Source: Cryobacterium sp. CG_9.6
Lineage (GTDB): Bacteria; Actinomycetota; Actinomycetes; Actinomycetales; Microbacteriaceae
Assembly: GCF_029893365.1 (NCBI RefSeq)
Contig: NZ_JARXUZ010000001.1
Location: forward strand, 2,852,001 to 2,916,000
Direction of reading: 5' to 3'
Length of the DNA stretch: 64,000 nucleotides
Shown: piece by piece, positions 7,666 through 15,428 of the stretch
How the letters are laid out: each line of letters begins with the position of its first letter
Numbering within the stretch: the stretch's first letter is position 1
Program-made: the position numbers and the translations under genes
Notes under the pieces: model-generated
What the model saw: only the letters and a program-made list of their open reading frames with translations
What the model was told of the DNA's origin: nothing
Databases searched by the model: none

Positions 7666-8355
7666 TCAGCCGAGGTCCGCCCGGCTTGAGCGCGCCTTGC
7701 GCCGTCCGTCCCCGGCTTCGGCTGCGTCCACGCCGAGACCCCGGCTGGAGAAGTTCGCGCCGCCCTCCCTTGCCAACAGGTACTGCGCTCGGGTGAGCTT
7801 GGACGCTCGAGTCTCCGGTTCGGGCGGAGCCTGCGCGAATAGCTCCCGCTCCTGCTCTGCGCGCTCTGCGTTGGTCGCCGCTCGCCGCTGACGCTTTTGG
7901 CGTTCGACCTCTCGGAACACCGAGACATCTCGACGGCTCTGCACCGCATCCTCCTCGTCCACCACAACTGCATCGATCACGTTGAGGTCCTCCTCGGCAA
8001 CGTCAATCAACACGCCTTCCAGCACGTCGTCGAATGTGCTGTTCGTTGTGACACCGATCTCGATCTCCTGCTTGCCTGCGAGGTTCGCCCGGTCGAGGCC
8101 GTCGCGGATGGCGACTAGGCGGTGCTGCAGAGGCAGCTTGTCGTCCAGGGCGATCCTCAGCAGCGCGGACATTAGGTCGTCTGCACGCATAAGCAATCGC
8201 ACCTGCGCCGCAGCGCGCACCTGCGGAGCCGCGCCTCCGTGCATGCGACAGACCGTCGCCCCGTTGATCGGTCGATTTCCACACGGCTGTCCGTTGCGCC
8301 TCCGTGCCTTGCATAGGGTCACGCTTTGTATAGGGTTCAAGCTCTTGCCGCTCAT
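7666..8355 (-). CDS. HGG-motif zinc-binding phage/plasmid protein
   Basis: This 229-residue protein begins with a short zinc-binding module, CKARRRNGQPCGNRPINGA followed by CRMHGGAAPQ. This C-x(6)-C...C-x(2)-H-G-G-x-x-P-Q pattern is frequent in phage and plasmid proteins of actinobacteria. The rest is an acidic middle and a helical, Arg/Glu-rich C-terminal half (VERQKRQRRAATNAERAEQ). Its start lies one base after the primase-helicase stop, so the two are co-expressed. Some proteins with this motif lie next to phage terminases, but no terminase is visible here and the function is unknown. Confidence 0.65.
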   Translation of the reverse strand: MSGKSLNPIQSVTLCKARRRNGQPCGNRPINGATVCRMHGGAAPQVRAAAQVRLLMRADDLMSALLRIALDDKLPLQHRLVAIRDGLDRANLAGKQEIEIGVTTNSTFDDVLEGVLIDVAEEDLNVIDAVVVDEEDAVQSRRDVSVFREVERQKRQRRAATNAERAEQERELFAQAPPEPETRASKLTRAQYLLAREGGANFSSRGLGVDAAEAGDGRRKARSSRADLG

Positions 8356-8356
8356 T

Positions 8357-10462
8357 TCATCTCTCCATCTCTGTAGTTGGTTCTCGGTTGATCTTCTTCT
8401 TGGGGTTGGTTCCCGAAGAACCCGCCGAAGTGCTCTGTGTGCTCCTAGAGCGGGTTCTTCTTGATTTACTGAGGTCTTTAGCGGGTTCTTCAGGTGATGC
8501 GGGTTCTTCGTCGGCGCTGAAGAACGCGTCGTCTTGTGCGACCGAATCCGGCTCGTGAAGAACCCGCTCCGAGAGCTTGTATTTGCGGAAGAACCCGCTC
8601 TGCCCGCTAACAGGTTCTTGGCCGGATTCTTCGGACACCCACTCCCACCCGCCGTCCATGCCGCCCTTCTTAGAGATGACCTTTGGCCGGCACCGATTCC
8701 TGGCGCGCCCGATTTGGCTTTTGCTGAAACCCTCGCCCAGGCCCACCGTCAACCCCTCGGAGGCATCGACGCGCCCGTTGCTTTCAGCCATGAACGTCTG
8801 CAACCAGCGCACGACTTCGTCCACGTCGGATGGGCGGTTGATGATTTCTGAGACAGAAACGGACGTGGCACCAAGCATCTCCACCTGAGCGACGTGAGCG
8901 CTCTCGCCGTCGTCTAGCTCGACCAAGGTGTCCACCAGGCGGTAGGCCAGAGACCCCGCTTCCATCCGCGAGTAGTTGCCCTTGTCCTGAGACAGCACGA
9001 CAGAATCGTTGTCCTCGTCGTGGGCGAACAAGATGACCGAGCGGGCTGCATCCCGGTACGCGTGACTACCGGAGAGCTTGTCCGAAACGTGCCCGGCACC
9101 CTTGTTGAAGTGCATAATCCCGAGAATGACGGTGTCGGTTTCGGACGCGAGACGTGCGAGCGGGTCCAACACTGCTCTCACGTCTTGCACCTTGTGGTCG
9201 TCGCCCTGGATCGTAGACGTGATCGGGTCAAGAATGACGAGCCGCGCCTTGGTATCCCTGATGGCCTGCGCAATTAGCGGGATGTCCTCAGGAAAATTTG
9301 GAATTCGCTCACCGGTTTGTGCGTCTTCGGTGTGTTCAATGCCGAGTCTGTAGAAGCTGTCCATGTCGGCTCCGGCAGCGGTAAGCCGAGGCTTCATCTG
9401 AGTCTCCCAGTCGTCCTCCACGCTGACATACAGAACCGTGCTGCGCTCGTCTTGGAAGTCGCCCGGGAGTCGCCCGAATTGCGCTTCCACCGCAGCCCAG
9501 ATTGCGAAGGTGGATTTGCCGACTCCACCGCGTCCCGCAAATAGCGTGAGGGTGCCAATGGGCAGGCGGTTCTCCCAGAGGAAGCGTTGTCGCCGGGACC
9601 GGATCAGCGAAGCGGCCTGCACGACAACGCGACTCTGGGGTGGCGCGTCGGGCGTCGACTTTGCAGCCTCTCCAACCAGCGCCGGGATGTCCTCCGGTTC
9701 AATGCGAATTAGCTCCTCGAGGCCATAGTCGGAACAGTGATCGCGGAGGTCCTTTCCCACCGCTGCATGCACGATCTCCATCTGCTCGGCTTTGACCCCT
9801 TCCTTCAGCAACGACTGGTAGACCGAAAGCGCGTGTCTGTAGCCCGGTGCGTCGCGGTCGGCAACGATGCTGATGAAGCTCGCGGTATCGCGGAAGTGCC
9901 TGGCGTGCACAGCCGTCCATTTATTCGCGCCGCCAGAGTTGCAAGTCGCGACAATGTCGTATGCCTGTCGCGCGGCCTCGGCATCCGCCTCGCCCTCTAC
10001 AACGATGACATCAACACCGGTGTTCAGCGCCTCGGCCAGTTCCGGCAACCGGTACGGCAGCAGCTCGACACCGTCTAGGTTGTAGACCCACTTGCCCTTG
10101 CGCGCGGGGTCTGGTCGGCGCTGGCGGAACTGCTTACCTGACTTGCGCACGACCTCGTATCGGAGGTTGTTGTCCTCGTCGCAGTATGAGTAAACCGCTT
10201 CCTCGACGCTCGCTTCCGAGAGTTCAGACCACTTCAACCCGAGAATTGCGATGACGTCTGCCGTGTCGCATCCTGCTTTGCAGTCGAGGAGCACTTTGCC
10301 TCTATCGCCCCAAGAGATAGACAGCGAGGCCTCACGATCGTCGTGTTGCGGGCAGAGCGCCTGATACTGGGTGTCTCCGGAGTTTCTCACTCCATCCAGA
10401 AGACCGATAACCCGTTGCAAGGGTGGGGGTATCTCGGACGCATTCGCCCGATTCGTTGCCAC
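8357..10462 (-). CDS. Primase-helicase fusion (CHC2 zinc finger, TOPRIM, RepA-like AAA ATPase)
   Basis: This 701-residue replication protein has an N-terminal CHC2-type zinc site (C37, H40, C61, C65), a TOPRIM domain with VVEGEADA (residues ~154-161) and ADRDAPG (~201-207), and a RecA-like RepA/AAA_25 ATPase with Walker A GRGGVGKST (~310-318) and Walker B LVILDPI. The C-terminal ~100 residues are Ser/Arg/Glu-rich and probably disordered. It should prime and unwind DNA for autonomous replication of the excised element. It is transcribed after the Xis-like gene and before the HGG protein. The layout resembles Rep/Pri proteins of phage-inducible islands and actinobacterial integrative plasmids. 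Confidence 0.85.
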   Translation of the reverse strand: MATNRANASEIPPPLQRVIGLLDGVRNSGDTQYQALCPQHDDREASLSISWGDRGKVLLDCKAGCDTADVIAILGLKWSELSEASVEEAVYSYCDEDNNLRYEVVRKSGKQFRQRRPDPARKGKWVYNLDGVELLPYRLPELAEALNTGVDVIVVEGEADAEAARQAYDIVATCNSGGANKWTAVHARHFRDTASFISIVADRDAPGYRHALSVYQSLLKEGVKAEQMEIVHAAVGKDLRDHCSDYGLEELIRIEPEDIPALVGEAAKSTPDAPPQSRVVVQAASLIRSRRQRFLWENRLPIGTLTLFAGRGGVGKSTFAIWAAVEAQFGRLPGDFQDERSTVLYVSVEDDWETQMKPRLTAAGADMDSFYRLGIEHTEDAQTGERIPNFPEDIPLIAQAIRDTKARLVILDPITSTIQGDDHKVQDVRAVLDPLARLASETDTVILGIMHFNKGAGHVSDKLSGSHAYRDAARSVILFAHDEDNDSVVLSQDKGNYSRMEAGSLAYRLVDTLVELDDGESAHVAQVEMLGATSVSVSEIINRPSDVDEVVRWLQTFMAESNGRVDASEGLTVGLGEGFSKSQIGRARNRCRPKVISKKGGMDGGWEWVSEESGQEPVSGQSGFFRKYKLSERVLHEPDSVAQDDAFFSADEEPASPEEPAKDLSKSRRTRSRSTQSTSAGSSGTNPKKKINREPTTEMER

Positions 10463-10468
10463 GGTGGT

Positions 10469-10681
10469 CTACTTCGCGTCGCTGCGCGGCGTGACGGTGC
10501 AGGCTTCGATGTAGGTGTCGAGTTGCTCCTGCGTGTAGCGAGCGTGGAGGCCGCCGAGCCTCGTGTAGCCGAGCCTGCCGGACTGGCGAGCGCGGACGAC
10601 CTGTCGCTCGGACAGGCCAAGGTACTGGGCAGCTTCTGCTGTGTCTAACCAGCGGCGAGCGCGGGGGTTCTGAACGGACAT
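10469..10681 (-). CDS. Excisionase-like HTH (MerR/Xis-type) protein
   Basis: This 70-residue protein is a single winged-helix DNA-binding domain: WLDTAEAAQYLGLSERQVVRARQSGRLGYTRLGG, typical of HTH_17/excisionase proteins. A strong GGAGGA ribosome site precedes the ATG. Being the first gene of the replication unit on an integrase-bearing element, it could be the recombination directionality factor or an activator of the primase operon. The sequence alone does not separate these. Confidence 0.75.
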   Translation of the reverse strand: MSVQNPRARRWLDTAEAAQYLGLSERQVVRARQSGRLGYTRLGGLHARYTQEQLDTYIEACTVTPRSDAK

Positions 10682-10986
10682 TGCGAATTCCTCCGGGGAG
10701 TTCGCGCCTTAAATGCGTAAAGGCGCACGTACGGGGCTGCAACCCATCGGTGATGAGTTGGAAGCCTCTCGTCTCGTACGCCCTAAGTCCCTTGGACCGG
10801 GTGAATGCCGTTCTGCCTACTCGCTACTGTTGAAGCTTTCGTCGTCCAGTCGTCCGCTTTCTCCGTAGTGCGGAAGACGACGTGCCTCGCAAGAGCGATC
10901 CTGCATAGAGGTACTGCTCGATGTTGATGCCCTGCTGGGCTATGTCTTGGTTTCGTATTCCGGTCTGCGCCGGTCTAGTTCCGAGT
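10682..10986. other. Non-coding segment, possible replication origin/promoter of the island
   Basis: No gene is convincing in this 305-base gap. Just upstream of the Xis-like gene is a hairpin GCGCCTT-AAATGCGTA-AAGGCGC (10704-10726), followed by short inverted CGTACG-type motifs around 10727-10780. The location between the replication operon and the next leftward gene fits an operon promoter, and perhaps the origin used by the primase-helicase. No clear iterons are visible. Confidence 0.35.
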
Positions 10987-11538
10987 TTACCTGAAACGGG
11001 TCGGTCGCCGCTGGTGAGCGTCGGACGGCCCTGATTTTCTCAGCGGTTCGACAGTTGGTGCGTAGCGTTCCAGAGCCTTGTGGAGGCGCACCGTCTGGAA
11101 GGCGTACGGGTCAATATCGCTCGGCACATCGCAGTACCACTCAAGCGCTTCGCAGCCGAGTTCGTCGGTCGCGCGGATGAGGTCGAGACCCTTCAGCGGG
11201 ACGCGTCTGCTCCATGCCAAGTCGCCCCCGAAGAACAGACCCTGAAAGCTCCGCGCGACGGTCCAGGCGGACATGCGCGCGCCGCGATCCTTCCAGACCG
11301 CGAGCCGCATGCTCGCCTCGGTCACGATGCCCCGCGTCTGCGGGTGCATGCACTCGGCGGGAGCTGCGACGTACCGAAGCGTGGCCAACGCAATTGCCGG
11401 GAGCGCCAGCATGCGCGTCTTCGATGTAAGCGCCAGGTCGGGCTCATCCTCCACCTCCCAAAATACGGAATGGTAAGTCTCGAACGGGCTGACAAGCGGC
11501 ACGAACGCCGCAGACGGTACAATAGTTGATACAGACAT
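10987..11538 (-). CDS. Hypothetical island protein
   Basis: I do not recognise this 183-residue protein. It has hydrophobic helices (RMLALPAIALATLRYVAA) and conserved-looking aromatic blocks (FETYHSVFWEVEDEP, MSAWTVARSFQGLFFGGDLAWSRR, EALEWYCDV). A near-ideal ribosome site (AGGAGGAAACCAA) precedes the ATG, which supports expression. It lies in a leftward series of small unknown genes between the replication module and the RHH-like gene. Confidence 0.6.
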   Translation of the reverse strand: MSVSTIVPSAAFVPLVSPFETYHSVFWEVEDEPDLALTSKTRMLALPAIALATLRYVAAPAECMHPQTRGIVTEASMRLAVWKDRGARMSAWTVARSFQGLFFGGDLAWSRRVPLKGLDLIRATDELGCEALEWYCDVPSDIDPYAFQTVRLHKALERYAPTVEPLRKSGPSDAHQRRPTRFR

Positions 11539-11623
11539 TTGGTTTCCTCCTGATTTCTGTTCGGGATGATCGACCCCGGCGGTTGCGCTCCGGACCTCAG
11601 GCGCGACTGCCGGGATTGTTTTG

Positions 11624-12169
11624 TTACTGCAGGCGCTGCTGCGTGTTGATGGGCCGGAAGTTGTCGCGCGGCATCATCGACAGTGTCCGCTGCGTTGCCG
11701 CAATTGGGTCGGCCACCTTGGCGCGCAGGCTATCTGCGCTCCGGCTGTAGCTCTGTTGGAGGCCGCGCACCCTCTCGACCTCCCGGCAGAGCTTGGTGTA
11801 TCGGCGAGTGAGTTCGGAGGTGTCCTTGCCACGCCGCAGATCGTCCCGGACGGCCTCCAACTCTTGCAGGAGCGAGAATGCGGCTTCGACGGAAGCCTTG
11901 CCTCGGGCTACGTGGCTCTCTGCCTGCGCCGTGATTATCTGCTCCATGGGCCGGACCCGGTCGAACACCTCCTCATCGACTGCGGCCACGGTCCGACGTT
12001 CGACCTCGGAATTCGGGTACGTCGCATTGCGCGCAGCGATACGTGGCTGGTCGAGGGCTTCGTCGGAAACGTATGTCGGGAAGTAGCCGCTCGGCTGAAC
12101 AGAGGGCGTCTGGTCGAGCTCGCCGCCTTCGGGGCTTTCAACTTTCTTCACTCCAGGAATGTTGCTCAT
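11624..12169 (-). CDS. Hypothetical helical protein of the island
   Basis: This 181-residue protein has a Pro/Gly-rich N-terminal tail and a long helical region from about residue 70 to 165 (EAAFSLLQELEAVRDDLRRG, RRYTKLCREVERVRGLQQ) with heptad-like leucines, suggesting a coiled coil. A good AAGGAG ribosome site precedes the ATG. No family recognised. Its helical character and position next to other small genes suggest a structural or partner protein. Confidence 0.6.
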   Translation of the reverse strand: MSNIPGVKKVESPEGGELDQTPSVQPSGYFPTYVSDEALDQPRIAARNATYPNSEVERRTVAAVDEEVFDRVRPMEQIITAQAESHVARGKASVEAAFSLLQELEAVRDDLRRGKDTSELTRRYTKLCREVERVRGLQQSYSRSADSLRAKVADPIAATQRTLSMMPRDNFRPINTQQRLQ

Positions 12170-12181
12170 GATGTGGTCTCC

Positions 12182-12503
12182 TTAGCCGATTCGGTTCTTG
12201 CGAGCGCGGTCGAGGCGGACTGCCTCGGGGTTGGCGGTGTTCTGGATGCGGGCGACGGTCGCACGGCGTTTGTCCTCGGCCTCGAAGACCTCGGCAAACT
12301 CATCGGCTACGGTGTCCAGCCGATCAGCGAGCGTGTTGGTCGCTGACTGGAAGTCCCCTGCCGTCTGCGTGAGGGCCTTCTCCAGAAACTGGCTGCGTCC
12401 GTCGCGCGGATACTCAGGCAGCCCTGTTCGCGGGTCGAGTTTGCCGATGAAGCTCGGTGTAGGGCTCCAGGTCCTCTGGTGGTGGGGTCCGGGCCTTGTT
12501 CAT
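12182..12503 (-). pseudogene. Hypothetical ~105-residue gene with an apparent +1 frameshift
   Basis: An ATG with a GAGAGG ribosome site at 12503 starts MNKARTPPPEDLEPYTELHR, which stops after 29 codons near 12414. In the +1 frame, starting near the same place, a long good-quality reading frame continues (FIGKLDPRTGLPEYPRDG through to the TAA at 12182) but has no start codon of its own. The span is 322 bases, one more than a multiple of three. The simplest reading is one inserted base around 12444-12456, either a real mutation or an assembly error; programmed frameshifting is less likely. The ATG overlaps the stop of the upstream RHH-like gene by two bases. Confidence 0.6.
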
Positions 12504-12736
12504 TTCCTCTCTCGGTTGGTCGGTCCTGCTTGTTTGGTGGTGGCGAGCGCTGCGGCGACCTCGGGATACACGAGACCGTACGGCTGCAACCCGGCGAGTA
12601 GCGCCTGCCGGACGAAGGTCGCCTTGCTGGTGCCGCCTGACAGAGCCACGAGCGAGTCGATCGCCGCGCTGACTTCGGCGGGCACCATCGTCTCGATTCG
12701 CACCCCTTGAGCGATGCCTTGGGATGGTCTGGCCAT
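12500..12736 (-). CDS. Small RHH-like DNA-binding protein
   Basis: This 78-residue protein, MARPSQGIAQGVRIETMVP followed by EVSAAIDSLVALSGGTSKATFVRQALLAG, has the strand-helix-helix pattern of ribbon-helix-helix/CopG proteins found in plasmid partition, copy control and antitoxins. The ribosome site is GGAGGA. Its stop overlaps the start codon of the next, frameshifted gene, so the two were probably coupled. Assignment rests on pattern only. Confidence 0.55.
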   Translation of the reverse strand: MARPSQGIAQGVRIETMVPAEVSAAIDSLVALSGGTSKATFVRQALLAGLQPYGLVYPEVAAALATTKQAGPTNRERK

Positions 12737-12910
12737 CGATTCCTCCGTTGCTTGCCGGTTTGTGACGGGAGTAACTTAACTCCACCGGCAGGCCAAATGG
12801 CAACTCGTCTCCAGAATTAAATAGCTGATGAAGTGCACTTTCTGATTGCGCACGGTAAAGCGGAGAGGGTTCACCGCGAGGGAGACTTGAAGGTAAACAA
12901 GGAGGAAACC

Positions 12911-13138
12911 ATGCCCAAGTTCACCGACCGCAGCGAGTTCCAAGGCCAGGCCGGTCCGCAGTACCCCAGACCCGACGGCACTCCGCGCGGCCTGTCAGTG
13001 AGCGAGCGCGCAAGGTTGCTGCGTCGGGAGGGAATGCGCCCCGGCTCGCCGTTCATCCCGCAGTCCGGGAACTACGACCCCGCCACCAACCCAAACCCCG
13101 GCTCGACTCAGCTCACACCCGGCTTCCGTCGGGACTAG
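12911..13138 (+). CDS. Small hypothetical protein (Pro/Gly/Arg-rich)
   Basis: This 75-residue protein (MPKFTDRSEFQGQAGPQY...) is preceded by AAGGAGGAAACC, one of the strongest ribosome sites in the window, which decides the start over upstream in-frame codons. It is low in hydrophobic residues and rich in Pro, Gly, Arg and Asn, so it may be unstructured alone or bind nucleic acid or protein. It is the only well-supported rightward gene in the central part of the island and diverges from the RHH-like gene, so it may be under that regulator's control. Confidence 0.6.
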   Translation: MPKFTDRSEFQGQAGPQYPRPDGTPRGLSVSERARLLRREGMRPGSPFIPQSGNYDPATNPNPGSTQLTPGFRRD

Positions 13139-13265
13139 CCACGCGCATCGCACCTAGTCGTGGCTGTGTGTGGCAGGAGATGACGAACGGGGCGGAGACG
13201 GGCACTCGGACCATTCCGCCCCGTCCTGCCATGAGATTGGCGCATAGCGATTAGAACGCAAGCTC

Positions 13266-13505
13266 CTATGCGAATGGCGCACTGTCGCTACCCAGTTCCC
13301 GCAGCATAACCTCGTCGCCCATCAGCATCGCGAAGTGCTCGGAAACGTCCAGCGCGAACTCATAGAGGGGTGGACGCCCGTCCATCGCCCTCCAGTACTG
13401 CACAATCATCGTGTACAGTTCGCCCCCTACCATCGCGACATGGTCGGAGACTATCTCGCTGTCGGCGACTATCTCGCTCATAGGGACGCCAGTAAATTTA
13501 CTCAT
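13266..13505 (-). CDS. Small hypothetical acidic protein
   Basis: This 79-residue protein (MSKFTGVPMSEIVADSEIV...) has a helical C-terminal part (LYEFALDVSEHFAMLMGDEVML) and ends in a stop at 13266. I chose this ATG because GAGAGG precedes it; the longer upstream extension has poor coding quality. Function unknown. It lies between the small rightward gene and the DNA glycosylase gene. Confidence 0.5.
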   Translation of the reverse strand: MSKFTGVPMSEIVADSEIVSDHVAMVGGELYTMIVQYWRAMDGRPPLYEFALDVSEHFAMLMGDEVMLRELGSDSAPFA

Positions 13506-13782
13506 TTCGTTGCCTCTCGGTTGGGCCGCGTTGGCGCGGTTTACCCAAGGTTGTACGTCGAGCGGGTGGCAAGGCAAACAGCCGGAATTGACCGCGAGGC
13601 ACCGTCAACCTACAGCCCCGGCAGGATGGAGACCGCAGCTGTCCGTTGCGACGGCGCGCGACGGTGCATCGCGGTCACCGGCGGTGATGTCACGGCTTGA
13701 TAACGATCCGACCCCTACGCCGGGGAGCTATCGTGGCGGTTCGTCAGCGCATGGCCAAGCTCTTGTGGCTTTACGCGCGAAT

Positions 13783-14403
13783 CTAGGCGTAACGGACAGC
13801 CCGTTCAAGAGCGCGCTTGAAATCGTCGCTATGTCCCGGCTGATTGAACGACAATGCGGACGGATGCCACGTCTCGAACACGGTCAGCGCACTTCCGACG
13901 AAGGGTGCAACGTGCTTTTTCCAGCCGCTTTGTGCGTAGCGCCCCGAAAGGACAATTGCGGAAACGTTCTGCAATAGCGGCAAGAGCCGTCTAAGCTCCA
14001 TAGCGCCTTGCGCCATCACACTCACAGTGGGATGGATGCTCGCGGGTCCGAGGTACCACGGCACGATATTCCAAACGAGCACTCCGTCATGCAGGCCAAC
14101 ATCGTTACGCGTAGTCCAGATGTTCTGGGCCGTCGGGTCGTCATTGTCAACTGAAATGAAGCCTGAGCCAGGCCGCCCACCGTGCTCGTTGGCCATCGGC
14201 CCCGGCGCTTCAAGCAGCATCAGGACGCGAGCATCCACACCGGCCTCTGCGGGGTCAAAGTGCGGAACTACGACTTTCCGCCGCGCAGCGAGGTCGTCAG
14301 CCCAATCGCGCAAGGGTTGAGCGCTCGGCGCGGTTTCGAGCATCGCTAGTCGGTCCGCAACGCGGTCAGGATTACGGAAGCCGCGTGGCGCGTCGAGATG
14401 CAT
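13783..14403 (-). CDS. Uracil-DNA glycosylase superfamily protein
   Basis: This protein of about 206 residues belongs to the UDG fold. Motif A is VLMLLEAPGP, like the E-A-P-G of family 4/5 enzymes, followed by GSGFISVDNDDPTAQNIW. The core strand is LVWNIVPWYLG, and the late motif is TWHPSAL, matching the H-P-S loop that contacts the flipped base. It should excise a base, uracil or a modified base, from DNA. The ATG at 14403 is preferred over the TTG two codons upstream. Unlike a housekeeping ung it lies on a mobile element, divergent from an R-M-type controller gene with a C-box-like operator in its promoter. A defence or restriction role is inferred. Confidence 0.78.
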   Translation of the reverse strand: MHLDAPRGFRNPDRVADRLAMLETAPSAQPLRDWADDLAARRKVVVPHFDPAEAGVDARVLMLLEAPGPMANEHGGRPGSGFISVDNDDPTAQNIWTTRNDVGLHDGVLVWNIVPWYLGPASIHPTVSVMAQGAMELRRLLPLLQNVSAIVLSGRYAQSGWKKHVAPFVGSALTVFETWHPSALSFNQPGHSDDFKRALERAVRYA

Positions 14404-14414
14404 AGTCAAATGCT

Positions 14415-14438
14415 ACTCATAGTCTGTAGACCCATAGT
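14415..14438. promoter_or_regulatory. C-box-like operator between glycosylase and controller genes
   Basis: ACTCATAGTC-TGTAGACC-CATAGT contains two ATAGT half-sites around GT, closely resembling operators of restriction-modification controller proteins such as C.Esp1396I (remembered pattern ACTnATAGTCnGT...ATAGT). A further CATAGTC lies at 14401-14407. The box lies about 12-35 bases upstream of the glycosylase start and 24 bases upstream of the controller start, so it could control both. Confidence 0.6.
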
Positions 14439-14461
14439 GTGCACACGCCGACGCTTGGATA

Positions 14462-14686
14462 GTGCCTGCCGTAGCCCCGATACAAAACGACCGCCGCGTC
14501 GCGTTTGGGCACCGCATCAGAGAGCTACGGCTGCAACTCGGGCTCAGCCAAGAAGCGCTGGCAGAGTTGGCCGGAGTTCACCGCACCTACATGGGCAGCG
14601 TTGAACGCGGCGAACGTAACGTCAGCCTCGACAACATTTATCGCTTTGCTGACGCGCTGGGCGTGGACGCGGGACAACTGCTCTAA
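14462..14686 (+). CDS. XRE-family controller (C) protein
   Basis: This 74-residue protein is a lone HTH domain: FGHRIRELRLQLGLSQEALAELAGVHRTYMGSVERGERNVSLDNIYRFADALGVD. Length and sequence match the controller proteins of type II restriction-modification systems, which bind C-boxes and delay restriction-gene expression. The start is GTG without a Shine-Dalgarno sequence, so it may be translated from a leaderless mRNA, as many C proteins are. No methyltransferase or endonuclease gene is adjacent; the divergent neighbour is a UDG-fold glycosylase. Confidence 0.8.
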   Translation: MPAVAPIQNDRRVAFGHRIRELRLQLGLSQEALAELAGVHRTYMGSVERGERNVSLDNIYRFADALGVDAGQLL

Positions 14687-14782
14687 CGCCCTTGCGATCC
14701 CCGCGAAAAACCCCGCGTCTTCGGTCGTAGACGAGCCTTCGCGATGCTGCAGTAATGGTCGGTCCCGGTGGGCAACATCGAA

Positions 14783-15139
14783 CTACCGCCCCCATTGCTT
14801 CCGAAGATCGGCCATCAGCTCCGGAAGCTTGACGATGTCTGGAGCCTCGAAGAGGATCGCGGCTCGTGCCATCTCCACCGTTTCACGAGCCGACAAACCT
14901 TCCGCCAACGCCTCTCGGAGGATGTCCTGGACAATGATGCGAGCCGCATACGCCTCTGGTTTGTCCGGACCGGCTGCGGACAACCAGACGAGGGCTGACT
15001 CGTCCTGGATGACGAGATGCCCAACGATTATCTCCGGCGGGAGCCAAGCGCGCGAGACTTCGCCCTCCCGCGCGTAGTCGGGCGCAGACCAACGTGCCGG
15101 GGCGAACGTCTCGTCCATCGGTCCTAAGTGGAACGGCAT
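14783..15139 (-). CDS. Hypothetical protein
   Basis: This 118-residue soluble protein has a good AAGGAG ribosome site before the ATG. The middle (WLPPEIIVGHLVIQDESALVWLS) is beta-rich and the C-terminal half helical (ARIIVQDILREALAEGL, ELMADLRKQWGR). No family is recognised. It lies between the controller gene and the integrase remnant, convergent with the former. Confidence 0.5.
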   Translation of the reverse strand: MPFHLGPMDETFAPARWSAPDYAREGEVSRAWLPPEIIVGHLVIQDESALVWLSAAGPDKPEAYAARIIVQDILREALAEGLSARETVEMARAAILFEAPDIVKLPELMADLRKQWGR

Positions 15140-15159
15140 GATGTCTCCTTGGTCTACGC

Positions 15160-15400
15160 CTACATAGTGGCAGCGCCCTCTGACACGAACAACTCGAAGC
15201 GCTCGATCGCGCTGGAGTAGTCAGGCGGAGAGAGGTATCCATGGACGGTGTCGGTCGTGACGAGGTTCGCGTGCCCGAGCCAGCGGCTCACCTCGTAAGG
15301 CTTGAACCCGGCTGCCAGCCACAAACTGGCCGCCGTGTGGCGCACGTCGTGCGGCCGTATGTGATCCACGATCCCGAGCCTCGCCGCTGGTAATCGCAGT
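15160..15400 (-). pseudogene. Truncated tyrosine integrase (C-terminal remnant)
   Basis: The last ~75 residues of this frame (HDVRHTAASLWLAAGF, EVSRWLGHANLVTTDTVHGYLSP) are a close copy of the C-terminal catalytic part of the intact integrase at 5234-6379. At DNA level 15269-15342 matches 5343-5416 with one mismatch in 74 bases. Everything N-terminal to it is lost, and upstream codons do not resemble an integrase. It is probably a remnant of an earlier related element at the same tRNA, or the product of recombination between two. Confidence 0.85.
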
Positions 15401-15407
15401 CGAAGGC

Positions 15408-15428
15408 AACCCCTCCGATAACCCCTCC
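15408..15428. other. Candidate integrase arm-type sites near attR
   Basis: AACCCCTCC occurs twice, at 15408-15416 and 15420-15428, with 12-bp spacing. It is the same nonamer and nearly the same spacing as the pair beside attL. Confidence 0.45.
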
